This document shows, piece after piece, positions 32,947-42,341 of a DNA stretch of 64,000 bases (the first letter of the stretch is position 1; each line of letters opens with the position of its first letter). Below the pieces are notes generated by a model, which had not been told where the DNA came from, did no database searches, and saw only the letters and a program-made list of their open reading frames with translations. Source of the DNA: Streptomyces lincolnensis (GTDB lineage Bacteria > Actinomycetota > Actinomycetes > Streptomycetales > Streptomycetaceae); contig NZ_CP016438.1 of the NCBI RefSeq assembly GCF_001685355.1, positions 5,642,001 to 5,706,000 of the forward strand, in the 5' to 3' direction. Position numbers and translations under genes: made by a program.

Positions 32947-33897
32947 ATGACCGACGCGATCGTCGCCGAAGGCCTGCGCAAGCGGTACGGCGACAAGGCC
33001 GCCCTGGACGGACTCGGCCTCAGGGTGGCCCGCGGCACCGTCCACGGCGTGCTCGGACCGAACGGCGCGGGCAAGACCACCCTGGTCCGGATCCTGTCCA
33101 CCCTGCTGCGGCCCGACGCCGGCCGTGTCGAGGTGGCCGGCCACGACGTCCTGGCCGAGGCCCAGGCCGTCCGCTTCCGCATCGGCCTCCTCGGCCAGCA
33201 CGCGGCTCTCGACGAGGAGCTCTCGGGCCGCCAGAACCTGGACATGTTCGGCCGCCTCTACCACCTGGGCGCCCGGCAGGCGCGCGTGCGCGCCGACGAA
33301 CTCCTGGAGCGCTTCACCCTCGCCGACACCGGCCGCAAGGCGGTCAAGCAGTACAGCGGAGGTATGCGCCGCCGGCTGGACCTGGCGGCCTCCCTCATCA
33401 CCGAACCGGAGGTGCTCTTCCTGGACGAACCGACCACCGGCCTCGACCCGCGTGGCCGCACCGAGGTGTGGGCCGCGGTCCGCTCCCTCGTCGGCGGCGG
33501 TACGACGGTCCTGCTGACCACCCAGTACCTCCAGGAGGCCGACCAGCTCGCCGACCGCGTCTCGATCGTCGACCGGGGCCGGATCGTCGCCGACGGCACA
33601 CCGGACCAGCTGAAGTCGGTGATCGGCGGCGACCGCATCGACGTGGTGCTGCGGGACGCCGGTCAGCTGGGCGCGGCGGTGGCCCTGTTGCCGCTGCCCG
33701 CGTCGGAGGTGTCCGTCGACACCGACCGCCGGCTGCTCAGCGCCCCGGTCACCGACCGGATGGCCGCCCTCTCCGGTGTCGTACGAGCGCTGGAGGAGGC
33801 CGGTATCGAGGCGGAGGACGTGGCCCTGCGCCGCCCGACGCTGGACGAGGTGTTCCTGCACCTCACCGGCGACGACCGAGTGAAGGAGGCCGTGTGA
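32947..33897 (+). CDS. DrrA-type ABC exporter ATP-binding protein
   Basis: ATPase of a drug exporter, 316 aa. Walker [10 protein letters not shown] is near residues 38-46, signature [15 protein letters not shown] near 138, and Walker [14 protein letters not shown] near 157. A C-terminal DUF4162-like tail ends in [11 protein letters not shown], typical of DrrA. It has a good Shine-Dalgarno (AAGGGAG). It pairs with the overlapping permease gene and is probably under control of the upstream PadR protein. Confidence 0.93.
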   Translation: MTDAIVAEGLRKRYGDKAALDGLGLRVARGTVHGVLGPNGAGKTTLVRILSTLLRPDAGRVEVAGHDVLAEAQAVRFRIGLLGQHAALDEELSGRQNLDMFGRLYHLGARQARVRADELLERFTLADTGRKAVKQYSGGMRRRLDLAASLITEPEVLFLDEPTTGLDPRGRTEVWAAVRSLVGGGTTVLLTTQYLQEADQLADRVSIVDRGRIVADGTPDQLKSVIGGDRIDVVLRDAGQLGAAVALLPLPASEVSVDTDRRLLSAPVTDRMAALSGVVRALEEAGIEAEDVALRRPTLDEVFLHLTGDDRVKEAV

Positions 33898-34655
33898 GCA
33901 CGTACGCGCTGACCGATTCCTGGACCATGACCCGCCGCGAACTCGCCCACTGGGTCCGCCAGCCCGTGCAGGTCGTGGTCCAGCTCGCCTTCCCCGTCAT
34001 GCTCCTGCTGATGTTCGGCTACCTCGTCGGCGGCGGCCGGGGTGTCGAGGGGAGCTACGTCGACTACCTGGTCCCCGGGATGCTCGCGCTGACCATGGCG
34101 TTCGGCCTCGAAGGGACCATGCTGGCCGTCACCCAGGACCTCAACAAGGGGGTCATCGACCGCTTCCGCTCGATGCCGATGACCAACGGCGCTGTCCTGG
34201 TGGGCCGTTCGGTCGCCGACATGCTGGAGTCGGCGGTCAGCCTGCTGGTGATGATCGGTGTGGCCTTCGCGCTCGGCTGGCGCGCGCACGGCGGGGTCGG
34301 AGGGTTCCTCGGCGCCCTGGGCCTGCTGCTGCTGTTCCGTTTCGCCATGCTCTGGATCGGCATCCATCTGGCGATGGTGGCCGGGAAACCGGAGATGGTG
34401 CAGGCCGTGCAGATCCTGGTCTGGCCGGTCGGATTCCTCTCCAACGCCTTCGCGACCCCCCACTCCATGCCCGGCTGGCTGGGCACGGTGATCGAGTGGA
34501 ACCCCATGTCCCACACGGCCACCGCCGTACGGGACCTGTTCGGCGGACAGGGCGGCGAACCGGGGCACGTCTGGCCGGCCGCGCTGTGGCCGCTGGCGCT
34601 GCTGGCGGTGTTCCTTCCGCTGGCGGTGCGGAGGTTCGGGGCGCTCAGCAAGTAG
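33894..34655 (+). CDS. DrrB-type ABC-2 permease
   Basis: Membrane subunit of 253 aa with six membrane segments in the ABC-2 fold. The family block [20 protein letters not shown] lies after the second segment and [15 protein letters not shown] near the end. The GTG start overlaps the ATPase stop by 4 bp. With the ATPase it forms a daunorubicin-resistance-type exporter; the natural substrate is unknown. Confidence 0.93.
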   Translation: MSTYALTDSWTMTRRELAHWVRQPVQVVVQLAFPVMLLLMFGYLVGGGRGVEGSYVDYLVPGMLALTMAFGLEGTMLAVTQDLNKGVIDRFRSMPMTNGAVLVGRSVADMLESAVSLLVMIGVAFALGWRAHGGVGGFLGALGLLLLFRFAMLWIGIHLAMVAGKPEMVQAVQILVWPVGFLSNAFATPHSMPGWLGTVIEWNPMSHTATAVRDLFGGQGGEPGHVWPAALWPLALLAVFLPLAVRRFGALSK

Positions 34656-34709
34656 GGCCGGCGCCGTCGCCGTACGGCAGGGAGGAACAGGGGCCGGGTG
34701 GCGGCCGGC

Positions 34710-36122
34710 TCAGTGGTGGAAGCCGGTGGCCGCCTCCTTGTCCCGGGTCAGCGGGTGCGGTTGCCGGCGCAGCTCGGGCACCAGGCGGCCCAGGTCCTCC
34801 ACGAACAGTTCGGCGAGGTCGGCGGAGAAGCCGTTGCGGCACACCACCCGCAGGACGGACAGGTCCTCCCGGTTCGGCGGGAAGGTGTACGCGGGCACCA
34901 GCCAGCCCCGCTCCCGCATCCGCCGGGACACGTCGAAGACGTCGTACGCCTCCACCCCGGGCGCGGTCGTGAAGGCGAAGACCGGCAGCTCGTCGCCCCG
35001 GGTCAGCAGCCGGAAGTCGCCGAGCGCCTCCACCCGTGCGGCGAGCCCCCGGGCCACGTCCCGCGTGGACTGCTGCACGGCCCGGTAGCCCTCGCGGCCC
35101 AGCCGGAGGAACGTGTAGTACTGCGCGACGACCTGGGCGCCCGGCCGGGAGAAGTTCAGCGCGAAGGTCGGCATGTCGCCGCCCAGGTAGTTGACGCGGA
35201 AGACGAGCTCCTCGGGCAGCGCCTCCTGATCACGCCACAGCGCCCAGCCGACGCCCGGGTAGACCAGCCCGTACTTGTGCCCGGAGGTGTTGATCGAGGC
35301 CACGCGCGGCAGCCGGAAGTCCCACACCAGGTCCTCGTCGAGGAAGGGCGCGACCATCGCGCCGGACGCCCCGTCGACATGCACCGGGATGTCGAGGCCG
35401 GTGCGTTCCTGGAGGGCGTCCAGGGCAGCGCACAGCTCGGCGACCGGCTCGTAGGACCCGTCGAAGGTGGAGCCGAGGATGCCCACGACCCCGATGGTGT
35501 TCTCGTCGCACAGCTCGGCCGCGGCCTGGGCGTCGAGGTGGAAGCGGTCGCCCTCCATGGGAACCTGCCGGGCCTCCACCTCCCAGAAGGTGCAGAACTT
35601 CTCCCAGCAGACCTGGACGTTGACACCCATGACGAGATTCGGGCGGACGTCCCTGGAGGGGTACCGGTCGGCATTGCGACGCGCCCAGCGCCGCTTGAGC
35701 GCCATCCCGGCGAGCATGCAGGCCTCGCTGGAGCCGGTCGTCGAACAGCCCACGGCCGCCGAGGGATCGGGCGCGTGCCACAGGTCGGCGAGCATGGCCA
35801 CGCAGCGCCGCTCCAGCTCGGCGGTGCGCGGGTACTCGTCCTTGTCGATCATGTTCTTGTCCCGGCACTCATCCATCAGGACCCCGGCCTGCGGTTCCAT
35901 CCAGGTGGTGACGAAGGTGGCGAGATTCAGCCGGGAGTTGCCGTCCAGCATCAGCTCGTCGTGCACCAGCTGATAGGCGGTCGACGGCGGCAGGGGAGCG
36001 GCGGGGAGCCGGTGCTTGGGCGGGGCCTCGGCCATTCCGCCGACCGGGTCGGCCTCGCCGTAGAAGGGATTGACGGACAACGGGCGCTCGTCGGGCTGCT
36101 CCGGCCCTTGGTGCAGTGGCAT
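34710..36122 (-). CDS. gadB: glutamate decarboxylase
   Basis: PLP enzyme of 470 aa that converts glutamate to GABA and CO2 while consuming a proton. The PLP lysine is in INTSGHKYGLVYPG, the cofactor aspartate region is IPVHVDGASGAMVAPF, and the glutamate-site block TTGSSEACMLAGMALKRRW is present. It matches GadB in length. The ATG at 36122 has AGGAGG 8 nt upstream. It is divergent from the TipA homologue. No antiporter gene (gadC) is next to it, so a role in acid resistance by itself is uncertain; GABA-shunt metabolism is the alternative. Confidence 0.93.
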   Translation of the reverse strand: MPLHQGPEQPDERPLSVNPFYGEADPVGGMAEAPPKHRLPAAPLPPSTAYQLVHDELMLDGNSRLNLATFVTTWMEPQAGVLMDECRDKNMIDKDEYPRTAELERRCVAMLADLWHAPDPSAAVGCSTTGSSEACMLAGMALKRRWARRNADRYPSRDVRPNLVMGVNVQVCWEKFCTFWEVEARQVPMEGDRFHLDAQAAAELCDENTIGVVGILGSTFDGSYEPVAELCAALDALQERTGLDIPVHVDGASGAMVAPFLDEDLVWDFRLPRVASINTSGHKYGLVYPGVGWALWRDQEALPEELVFRVNYLGGDMPTFALNFSRPGAQVVAQYYTFLRLGREGYRAVQQSTRDVARGLAARVEALGDFRLLTRGDELPVFAFTTAPGVEAYDVFDVSRRMRERGWLVPAYTFPPNREDLSVLRVVCRNGFSADLAELFVEDLGRLVPELRRQPHPLTRDKEAATGFHH

Positions 36123-36186
36123 GTGCGTGCCTCCTGAAAGGATCAACGTAGACCGGCGGATCGGGGTTCCGCCGTCACAAACCCGC

Positions 36187-36208
36187 TTGCACCTCACGTG
36201 GCGTGAGG
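36187..36208 (+). promoter_or_regulatory. MerR-type dyad in a tipA-like promoter
   Basis: TTGCAC (36187-36192) as -35, joined to the dyad CCTCACG-TGG-CGTGAGG (36192-36208). The S. lividans tipA promoter has, from memory, the same TTGCAC followed by CCTCACG and CGTGAGG. This is where MerR-type activators bind, in the long spacer. Confidence 0.75.
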
Positions 36209-36244
36209 ATCCACCGTGGAGTGCGTACCGAGAAGGGAGCGGAA

Positions 36245-37006
36245 GTGAGCTACTCCGTGGGACAGGTCGCCGGTTTCGCCGGAGTGACGGTGCGCACACT
36301 GCACCACTACGACGACATCGGCCTGCTCGTGCCGAGCGAGCGCAGCCACGCGGGACACCGGCGTTACAGCGACGCCGACCTCGACCGGCTGCAACAGATC
36401 CTGTTCTACCGGGAGCTCGGCTTCCCCCTCGACGAGGTCGCCGCCCTGCTCGACGACCCGGCCGCGGACCCGCGCGCGCACCTGCGCCGCCAGCACGAAC
36501 TGCTGACCGCCCGGATCGAGAAGCTCCAGAAGATGGCGGCGGCCGTGGAGCACGCCATGGAGGCACGCAAGATGGGGATCAATCTCACGCCGGAGGAGCG
36601 CTTCGAGGTCTTCGGCGACAAGGACCCGGAGCAGTACGCCGAGGAGGCGGAGCGGCGCTGGGGAGGCACGGAGGCGTACGCCGAGTCGCAGCGCCGCGCG
36701 GCCCGGTACACCAAGGAGGACTGGAAGCGCCTGCAGGCCGAGGTGAACGACTGGGCCGAGCGCTACACCGCCGTGCTGGCCGAGGGCGAACCACCGACCG
36801 GCGAGCGGGCCATGGACCTGGCCGAGGAACACCGCCGGCACATCGGCACGTGGTACTACGAATGCCCGTACGAGATGCACCGGAGCCTGGCCGAGATGTA
36901 TGTGTCCGACGAGCGCTTCAAGGCGTTCTACGACTCCATGCGCCCGGGTCTCGCCGAGCACCTGAGGGACGCGATCCTGGCGAACGCGGACCGCCGCACC
37001 GCGTGA
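36245..37006 (+). CDS. tipA: TipA-family MerR regulator (thiopeptide-binding type)
   Basis: MerR regulator of 253 aa, the exact length of S. lividans TipAL as I remember it. The winged helix and dimer coil (residues 1-108) are nearly identical to TipAL. The drug-binding TAS domain (110-253) is more diverged. Met110 (ATG 36572) has GGAGG 8 nt before it, so a short TipAS-like product from an internal start is likely. Cys207 (YYECPYEMH) is kept, but residue 214 is Ser where, from memory, TipAL has the Cys that thiostrepton links to. The GTG start 36245 has AAGGGAGCGG. It is divergent from gadB and probably activates itself through the dyad at 36192-36208. Confidence 0.87.
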   Translation: MSYSVGQVAGFAGVTVRTLHHYDDIGLLVPSERSHAGHRRYSDADLDRLQQILFYRELGFPLDEVAALLDDPAADPRAHLRRQHELLTARIEKLQKMAAAVEHAMEARKMGINLTPEERFEVFGDKDPEQYAEEAERRWGGTEAYAESQRRAARYTKEDWKRLQAEVNDWAERYTAVLAEGEPPTGERAMDLAEEHRRHIGTWYYECPYEMHRSLAEMYVSDERFKAFYDSMRPGLAEHLRDAILANADRRTA

Positions 37007-37057
37007 TTCCCGGCCCGGGAGGGGACCTCCTCCCGGGCCGGGGCCCGTCCTGCCCTC

Positions 37058-37317
37058 CTACTCCCGGACCAGGACCACCGCCGTGCCGTAGGCGCACACC
37101 TCCGTCCCCACGTCCGCCGCCTCCGTGACGTCGAAGCGGAACATCAGCACGGCGTTCGCGCCCCGCGCGCGGGCCTGCTCCACCAGCCGTTCCATGGCCT
37201 GGTTGCGGGTCTGCACGAGCGTCTTGGTGAGCCCCTTGAGCTCACCGCCGATCATCGACTTCAGACCGGCACATCCGGCCGGGGCCCCTGACCACCGCCG
37301 TATTCTTCGATACCCAT
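37058..37317 (-). pseudogene. YbjQ/DUF74 family gene with internal deletion
   Basis: The C-terminal half (GLKSMIGGELKGLTKTLVQTRNQAMERL, residues split over 37100-37270, and GTEVCAYGTAV) is a clear YbjQ domain. The native start, ATG 37317, reads MGIEEYGGGQ as in streptomycete homologues but then leaves the frame and stops (VPV stop, 37261-37263). The missing middle is the family core around TTNDVPGY and GEVFGLTVRSRH, about 35-40 residues. A GTG at 37324 in the other frame could start a truncated 88-aa product, but it would lack that core. I read this as a deletion pseudogene. Confidence 0.65.
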
Positions 37318-37450
37318 GGCTCACAGCTTTGCCCCAGCCGGGCCACGGTGCATCCTGTGGACGCCCATGGAACCTGGGTCACCGCGGCTGCGTTGATAGT
37401 TTTGGGCAGCCAGTCCCAGACCGACCCCCACACGCAGGAGCCACATTCCC

Positions 37451-38308
37451 GTGACCACGCTCGCGCTCGGCCCCGAGTGGCTCAGCCCCGACTATCTGAT
37501 CGAGACCTTCAGCCTGCCCGGCATCCTGCTGATCGTCTTCGCCGAGTCGGGTCTCTTCGCGTTCCTGCCCGGCGACTCCCTGCTGTTCACGGCGGGTCTG
37601 TTCGTGGCCGAGGGGAATTTCATCAGCCAGCCCCTGTGGCTGGTCTGCACGCTGATCGTCCTGGCCGCCGTCATCGGTGACCAAGTCGGCTACATGATCG
37701 GCAAGTTCTTCGGGCCGAAGCTCTTCAGCCGCCCCAACTCCAAGCTCTTCAAGCAGGAGAACCTGGAGAAGGCCCACGAGTTCATGGAGAAGTACGGCCC
37801 CAAGGCGATCGTCCTGGCCCGCTTCGTGCCCATCGTGCGCACCTTCGCCCCCATCGTGGCGGGCGCCGGCCGCATGAAGTACCGCACGTTCCTGACGTAC
37901 AACATCATCGGCGGTGTGGCCTGGGGCTGCGGTGTCACCCTCGCCGGCTACTGGCTCGGCCAGATCGAGTTCATCAAGACCAACGTCGAGGCCATCCTCG
38001 TCCTGATCGTCATCGTCTCGGTCGTCCCGATCATCGTCGAGTTCCTCCGCGAACGCGGAAAGAAGAAGCGCGCCGCCGCCGAGGCCCCGGCCCAGGCCCG
38101 GCAGCACCCCCAGATGATGGACGACGCGACGACCCAGCTGCGCCGCATCCCGTCGCCCGACGAGCCCCAGCAGCCCTACGGCAACCAGGGCCAGCACACC
38201 GGCTACGACCAGCCGTACTACGGCCAGCCCCCGCAGCAACAGCAGCCGTACGCCCAGCAGTACCCCCAGAACCACAACCAGCAGTACCCGGACAACCGGG
38301 GCTACTGA
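37451..38308 (+). CDS. DedA-family membrane protein
   Basis: DedA/SNARE-associated-type protein of 285 aa, implicated in lipid carrier recycling and membrane homeostasis. The family motifs FLPGDSLLF (near 35) and ARFVPIVRTFAPIVAGAGRM (near 123-142) contain the essential Arg and Pro residues. Four to five membrane segments span 20-200. The cytoplasmic tail from 205 is basic, then rich in Gln, Pro and Tyr (QPYYGQPPQQQQPY), probably disordered. GTG start with CAGGAG upstream. It converges on the ThrE-type gene. Confidence 0.92.
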   Translation: MTTLALGPEWLSPDYLIETFSLPGILLIVFAESGLFAFLPGDSLLFTAGLFVAEGNFISQPLWLVCTLIVLAAVIGDQVGYMIGKFFGPKLFSRPNSKLFKQENLEKAHEFMEKYGPKAIVLARFVPIVRTFAPIVAGAGRMKYRTFLTYNIIGGVAWGCGVTLAGYWLGQIEFIKTNVEAILVLIVIVSVVPIIVEFLRERGKKKRAAAEAPAQARQHPQMMDDATTQLRRIPSPDEPQQPYGNQGQHTGYDQPYYGQPPQQQQPYAQQYPQNHNQQYPDNRGY

Positions 38309-38309
38309 A

Positions 38310-38333
38310 ACGGCCCGAGGGGCGCGGGGCCGT
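38310..38333. terminator. hairpin between convergent genes
   Basis: Arms ACGGCCC (38310-38316) and GGGCCGT (38327-38333) around a 10-nt loop. It ends next to the stop codon of the leftward gene. Confidence 0.5.
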
Positions 38334-38334
38334 A

Positions 38335-39996
38335 CTAGAACCCCCGCGTCCTCTTCGCCGACTTCCGCTTGTCCGAGGAGCCGACCCGCAGGAACATCCG
38401 GGAGATCTCCGATCCGAGGTTGACCCCGATGGCGATGGCCATCGCCAGTGCCGCCGCCTGCGACACGAACACCAGGCCCGCGTCGACGTCGTTCTGCGCG
38501 ATGGCCAGCAGTCCGAAGTACGTCGCGGAACCCGGCAACAGGGGCCCGATCGCCGCCGTGGTGTACGGCAGAGCCGACGCGAAGCGGTACCGGGACAGCA
38601 GCTGCCCGAACAGCCCGACCAGCCCCGCAGCCACGGCCGTGGAGGCGACGGGCGAGATCTCGCCCACGTAGTGCATCGCGCCGTACACCGACCACGCGAC
38701 ACCGCCGTTCAAGGTCACGGCCAGCACGGTGGATCGTTCCTGCTGGAGCAGGACCGCGAAGGTCAGTGACAGCAGCATCGAGGCGCTGATCTGCCACAGC
38801 GGCCTGTTGTTGTCGCCGAAGGCCGCGTCGGGGTCGAGGCTGGCACCCAGCTGAACGCCCACGTAGAGCATCAGCAGCACCCCGACGACGATGCCCACGA
38901 AGAAGTACATGACCTCCAGCAGACGCGCGGCGGCGGTGATGTAGAAGCCGGTCAGGCCGTCCTGCACGCCCGCCACCAGCGCCCGCCCGGGCAGCAGCGC
39001 GAAGAGCCCACCGGTGACCACCGCGGACGCCTTGACGTCCACATGGGCGAGCGTCAGCGCGATCCCTATCGCGGCCGGAGGCATCGCGGCCACCGTGAAC
39101 TGGTAGAACTCCGGCAGCCCGCGCCCCGCGCACAGCCAGGCCAGCCGGTCACCGCACATCGCGCCGAGCGCCGCGGCGACGAAGACGATCAGGTCACCGC
39201 CGACGAGTACGGAGGCCGCGCCCGCCAGCAGCCCGCTGGCCAGGGTCAGCACCCAGCCCGGATACGGGTGCCGGTTGCGGCGGATCTCGGCGAGCCGCCG
39301 ATAGGCCTCCTCCAGCGAGATGTGCGTCTCGGGGTCGCTGAGGTCGTCGACGAGCTGGAACACGGCCGCCAGGCGCGTGTAGTCGGTGCCCCGGCGGCGC
39401 ACCGTCCGGGACGCCGTCACCGGGTCCTCGACCAGCGACGGCTGGTACGAGATGGACAGCAGCGTGAAGGTGACGTTCGGCTCGCACCGGTCGAGCCCGT
39501 AGGACCGGCAGACGGCGAACATCGCCGCCTCCACGTCCTCGGCGCCCTCACCGCCCGCCAGCAGCAGCTCGCCGATACGCAGCGTCAGGTCGAGCACGCG
39601 CGGAACGGCCGGGCCCTCATCCTCCGCCTTGTGCACCGGCTCGGGCGCGGGCCGCTCCGCCACCGGCATCCGCAGCATCGTGCGCATCCGGTCCTGCCAG
39701 GGCAGATCCTTGATCAGGCTCACGACGGGGATGCCGGTCGGCGGCGTGAAGGCGGGCGGCGCGTGCCGGGCGCTGTAGGTGCGCGGCGGCGTGAAGGCCG
39801 ACCCCTCCGGCTCGACGACGGGCGTGTGCGGCACGTCGAGCCCGTCGGGCAGGGCGAACTCCGAGGTGGTCTCCGGTTCGGCCCCCGCTCTGAGCACGGC
39901 GAGCCCGTCGGGAAGGGCGAACTCGGACGTGATCTCGGGGTCGAAGACGCCCCTCGCCTCGTCCGACTGCGGCTTGCGGTCCTCCGCCTGCGTCAC
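38335..39996 (-). CDS. threonine/serine exporter family protein (ThrE type)
   Basis: Membrane exporter of 553 aa with fused ThrE halves (DUF1212 then DUF3815), about 10 membrane segments between residues 265 and 525. The soluble ThrE block is VLDLTLRIGELLLAGGEGAEDVEAAM (around 135-160, in part). The N-terminal 120 residues are polar and carry a twofold repeat TSEFALPDGL. The start GTG 39996 (TQAEDRKPQSDEARG) has AGGGAG 9 nt upstream and is preferred over GTG 40020. Expected substrates are threonine and serine. Confidence 0.85.
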   Translation of the reverse strand: MTQAEDRKPQSDEARGVFDPEITSEFALPDGLAVLRAGAEPETTSEFALPDGLDVPHTPVVEPEGSAFTPPRTYSARHAPPAFTPPTGIPVVSLIKDLPWQDRMRTMLRMPVAERPAPEPVHKAEDEGPAVPRVLDLTLRIGELLLAGGEGAEDVEAAMFAVCRSYGLDRCEPNVTFTLLSISYQPSLVEDPVTASRTVRRRGTDYTRLAAVFQLVDDLSDPETHISLEEAYRRLAEIRRNRHPYPGWVLTLASGLLAGAASVLVGGDLIVFVAAALGAMCGDRLAWLCAGRGLPEFYQFTVAAMPPAAIGIALTLAHVDVKASAVVTGGLFALLPGRALVAGVQDGLTGFYITAAARLLEVMYFFVGIVVGVLLMLYVGVQLGASLDPDAAFGDNNRPLWQISASMLLSLTFAVLLQQERSTVLAVTLNGGVAWSVYGAMHYVGEISPVASTAVAAGLVGLFGQLLSRYRFASALPYTTAAIGPLLPGSATYFGLLAIAQNDVDAGLVFVSQAAALAMAIAIGVNLGSEISRMFLRVGSSDKRKSAKRTRGF

Positions 39997-40108
39997 TGAG
40001 TTGCGCTCCCTGTACGACACGTTCCGCCAGCCTCAGTATGCGCACAGATACGCGAACGGGCCGCGCCACCTCGCACGAGGTCACGCGGCCCGCGGGGCAC
40101 ACCAGTGA

Positions 40109-40600
40109 TCAGTGGCCGCCCTGGTCCTTGAACCGCTTGTAGGAGCGCTCGATCTCGACCTCGGCCTCCGTACGGCCCACCCAGTCGGCACCCTCGACGG
40201 ACTTGCCGGGCTCCAGGTCCTTGTAGACCTCGAAGAAGTGCTGGATCTCCAGGCGGTCGAACTCCGACACGTGGTGAATGTCACGCAGGTGCTCCACCCG
40301 CGGGTCCGTCGCCGGGACGCACAGCAGCTTGTCGTCGCCGCCGGCCTCGTCCGTCATCCGGAACATACCGATCGCACGGCACTTGATGAGGCAGCCCGGG
40401 AACGTCGGCTCGTCCAGGATGACGAGCGCGTCCAGCGGGTCACCGTCCTCGCCGAGAGTGTTCTCGACGAAGCCGTAGTCGGTCGGGTAGGCGGTCGAGG
40501 TGAAGAGTCGACGGTCCAGGCGGATCCGACCGGTCTCGTGGTCCACCTCGTACTTGTTCCGCGAACCCTTCGGAATCTCGATCGTGACGTCGAACTCCAC
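40109..40600 (-). CDS. ppa: inorganic pyrophosphatase, family I
   Basis: Soluble enzyme of 163 aa that hydrolyses pyrophosphate to two phosphates and so drives biosynthesis forward. Signature residues are present: [20 protein letters not shown], and the metal-binding block GDPLDALVI, plus [10 protein letters not shown]. Length is normal for family I. The GTG start at 40600 has GGAGG 8 nt upstream. It is divergent from the carboxypeptidase gene. Confidence 0.96.
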   Translation of the reverse strand: MEFDVTIEIPKGSRNKYEVDHETGRIRLDRRLFTSTAYPTDYGFVENTLGEDGDPLDALVILDEPTFPGCLIKCRAIGMFRMTDEAGGDDKLLCVPATDPRVEHLRDIHHVSEFDRLEIQHFFEVYKDLEPGKSVEGADWVGRTEAEVEIERSYKRFKDQGGH

Positions 40601-40679
40601 CGGTGGCTCCTCCATGATCAACACATAGTTCTGGTGGTTAAGTGTCCCTCACGCCGGTGTGTGATCGCGAAAGGGGCTG

Positions 40680-42341
40680 GTGGTCGTGCCGGAGCTGAGG
40701 CCTTGGCGAGCCGCGAAACCGCGTGTGACGCGGGTCGCGAACGCCGTACGACCGCGTCTGACGCGCGCCTCCGACGCCGTACGGCCTCGGATCGCGCGAG
40801 CCGCGGACGTCGTACGGCCTCGTCTCGCCCGTGCCACGACGGCCGCGAAACCGCAGGTCACACGGTTTGCGCAGGCGGTGAAGCCGCAACTCGATCGGAT
40901 TCCGAGGCCGAAGACCGCCAAGACCTGGCACTACACCGCGGGCGCCGCCACCGCCGGTCTGGCGCTGGCCGCCTCCGTGGTGACCGTGGCCGGACCCTGG
41001 GACTCCACCGGTCAGCGTACGGCCGAGCGGGACCGGGCGGCTGCCCTGGACCACACGGGTGGCGCAGATCACGACGGTTCGTCCGGTACGGCGGACGGGG
41101 CGCCCGAGCCCGCCCCCAGCGCCGCTTCCGTGCTGGTCGGACTGGGCGGCGCGGCGAACACCGTCCGGTCCGCCCCGACCGGCCCCGGCCTCGCTTCCGT
41201 CCTGGGACCGCTCCTGAAGGACCCCGCCCTCGGCACCAGCCGCTCGGCCGTCGTCGTGGACGTCGCCACCGGCAAGCGCCTCTACGGCGAGGGCGCCGAG
41301 CGGGCCCTGACCCCCGCCTCCACCACGAAGATCGCCACCGCGGTCGCCGCGCTCACCGCCCTGGGCGCCGACCACCGGCTCACCACCCGGGCAGATCTCG
41401 AAGCCGACACCAAGGAGCTCGTCCTCGTCGGCGGCGGCGATCCCACCGTCACCGCCCACCAGGACGCCCAGGGCTGGGCCAGCCTGCGCACCCTCGCCGA
41501 CCGGACGGCCGCCGCCCTGAAGAAACGCGACATCCGCCAGGTGACGCTGTCGTACGACACCACGCTCTACCCCGGTACCGAACTTCACCCCATCGGGGAG
41601 AACGAGAACCTCGCGCCCGTGACCGCCCTCATGGTGGACGAGGGCCGCATGGACGACTCGACCAGCGGTACCGCCGACCGCTTCGAGGACCCGGCTACGC
41701 AGGCCGCCCGGCAGTTCGCCGGCCTCCTCGCGGCCCACGGCATCAAGACCACCGCCCCCGGCCCCTCCAAGGCGACCGGACGCGCCGAGAACCTCGCCAC
41801 CGTCTCCTCGCCGCCGCTCTCCGCCGTCGTCGAGCGCATGCTGACCAACAGCGACAACGACATCGCCGAGGCCCTCGCCCGCCAGACCGCCGTCGCCACC
41901 GGGGAACGCGCCGACTTCGACGGCGCCGGCCGGGCGATCACCGCCCAGTTGAGGAAGCTCGGACTGCCCGTCAAGGGCGTCGCCTTCCACGACGGCAGCG
42001 GCCTCGACCGCGACGACCGCCTCACCGCCGGCCTCCTCACGGCCCTCCTCGCCAAGGCCGGCGACCCCTCCCGCCCCGACCTGCGCCCCGTCCTCACCGG
42101 CCTGCCCGTCGCGGGCTTCACCGGCACCCTCACCACCCGCTACACCGACGGCGCGGCCGGTATCGTCCGCGCCAAGACCGGCACCCTGAACGGCGTGAAC
42201 ACCCTCGCGGGCACGGTCGTCGACCACAACGGCCGCCTCCTCGCCTTCGCCTTCCTGGCCTCCGGCACCACGAACAAGGACGCGGCCCAGTCGGCCCTGG
42301 ACAGAACAGCGACGGCCTTGGCGGCGTGCGGCTGCCGCTAG
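40680..42341 (+). CDS. dacB: D-alanyl-D-alanine carboxypeptidase/endopeptidase, PBP4 (S13) family
   Basis: Penicillin-binding protein of 553 aa that trims peptidoglycan peptides outside the membrane. Active-site motifs are STTK (Ser214, Lys217), SDN in TNSDNDIAEAL, and KTG in VRAKTGTL. A single membrane anchor lies at about residues 84-104. The cytoplasmic N-terminus is unusual: residues 12-75 are five to six copies of an 11-residue unit close to RPRLTRASDAV, strongly basic. The 33-bp DNA repeats are diverged at third positions. GTG 40680 is used; GTG 40686 is also possible. Confidence 0.9.
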   Translation: MVVPELRPWRAAKPRVTRVANAVRPRLTRASDAVRPRIARAADVVRPRLARATTAAKPQVTRFAQAVKPQLDRIPRPKTAKTWHYTAGAATAGLALAASVVTVAGPWDSTGQRTAERDRAAALDHTGGADHDGSSGTADGAPEPAPSAASVLVGLGGAANTVRSAPTGPGLASVLGPLLKDPALGTSRSAVVVDVATGKRLYGEGAERALTPASTTKIATAVAALTALGADHRLTTRADLEADTKELVLVGGGDPTVTAHQDAQGWASLRTLADRTAAALKKRDIRQVTLSYDTTLYPGTELHPIGENENLAPVTALMVDEGRMDDSTSGTADRFEDPATQAARQFAGLLAAHGIKTTAPGPSKATGRAENLATVSSPPLSAVVERMLTNSDNDIAEALARQTAVATGERADFDGAGRAITAQLRKLGLPVKGVAFHDGSGLDRDDRLTAGLLTALLAKAGDPSRPDLRPVLTGLPVAGFTGTLTTRYTDGAAGIVRAKTGTLNGVNTLAGTVVDHNGRLLAFAFLASGTTNKDAAQSALDRTATALAACGCR

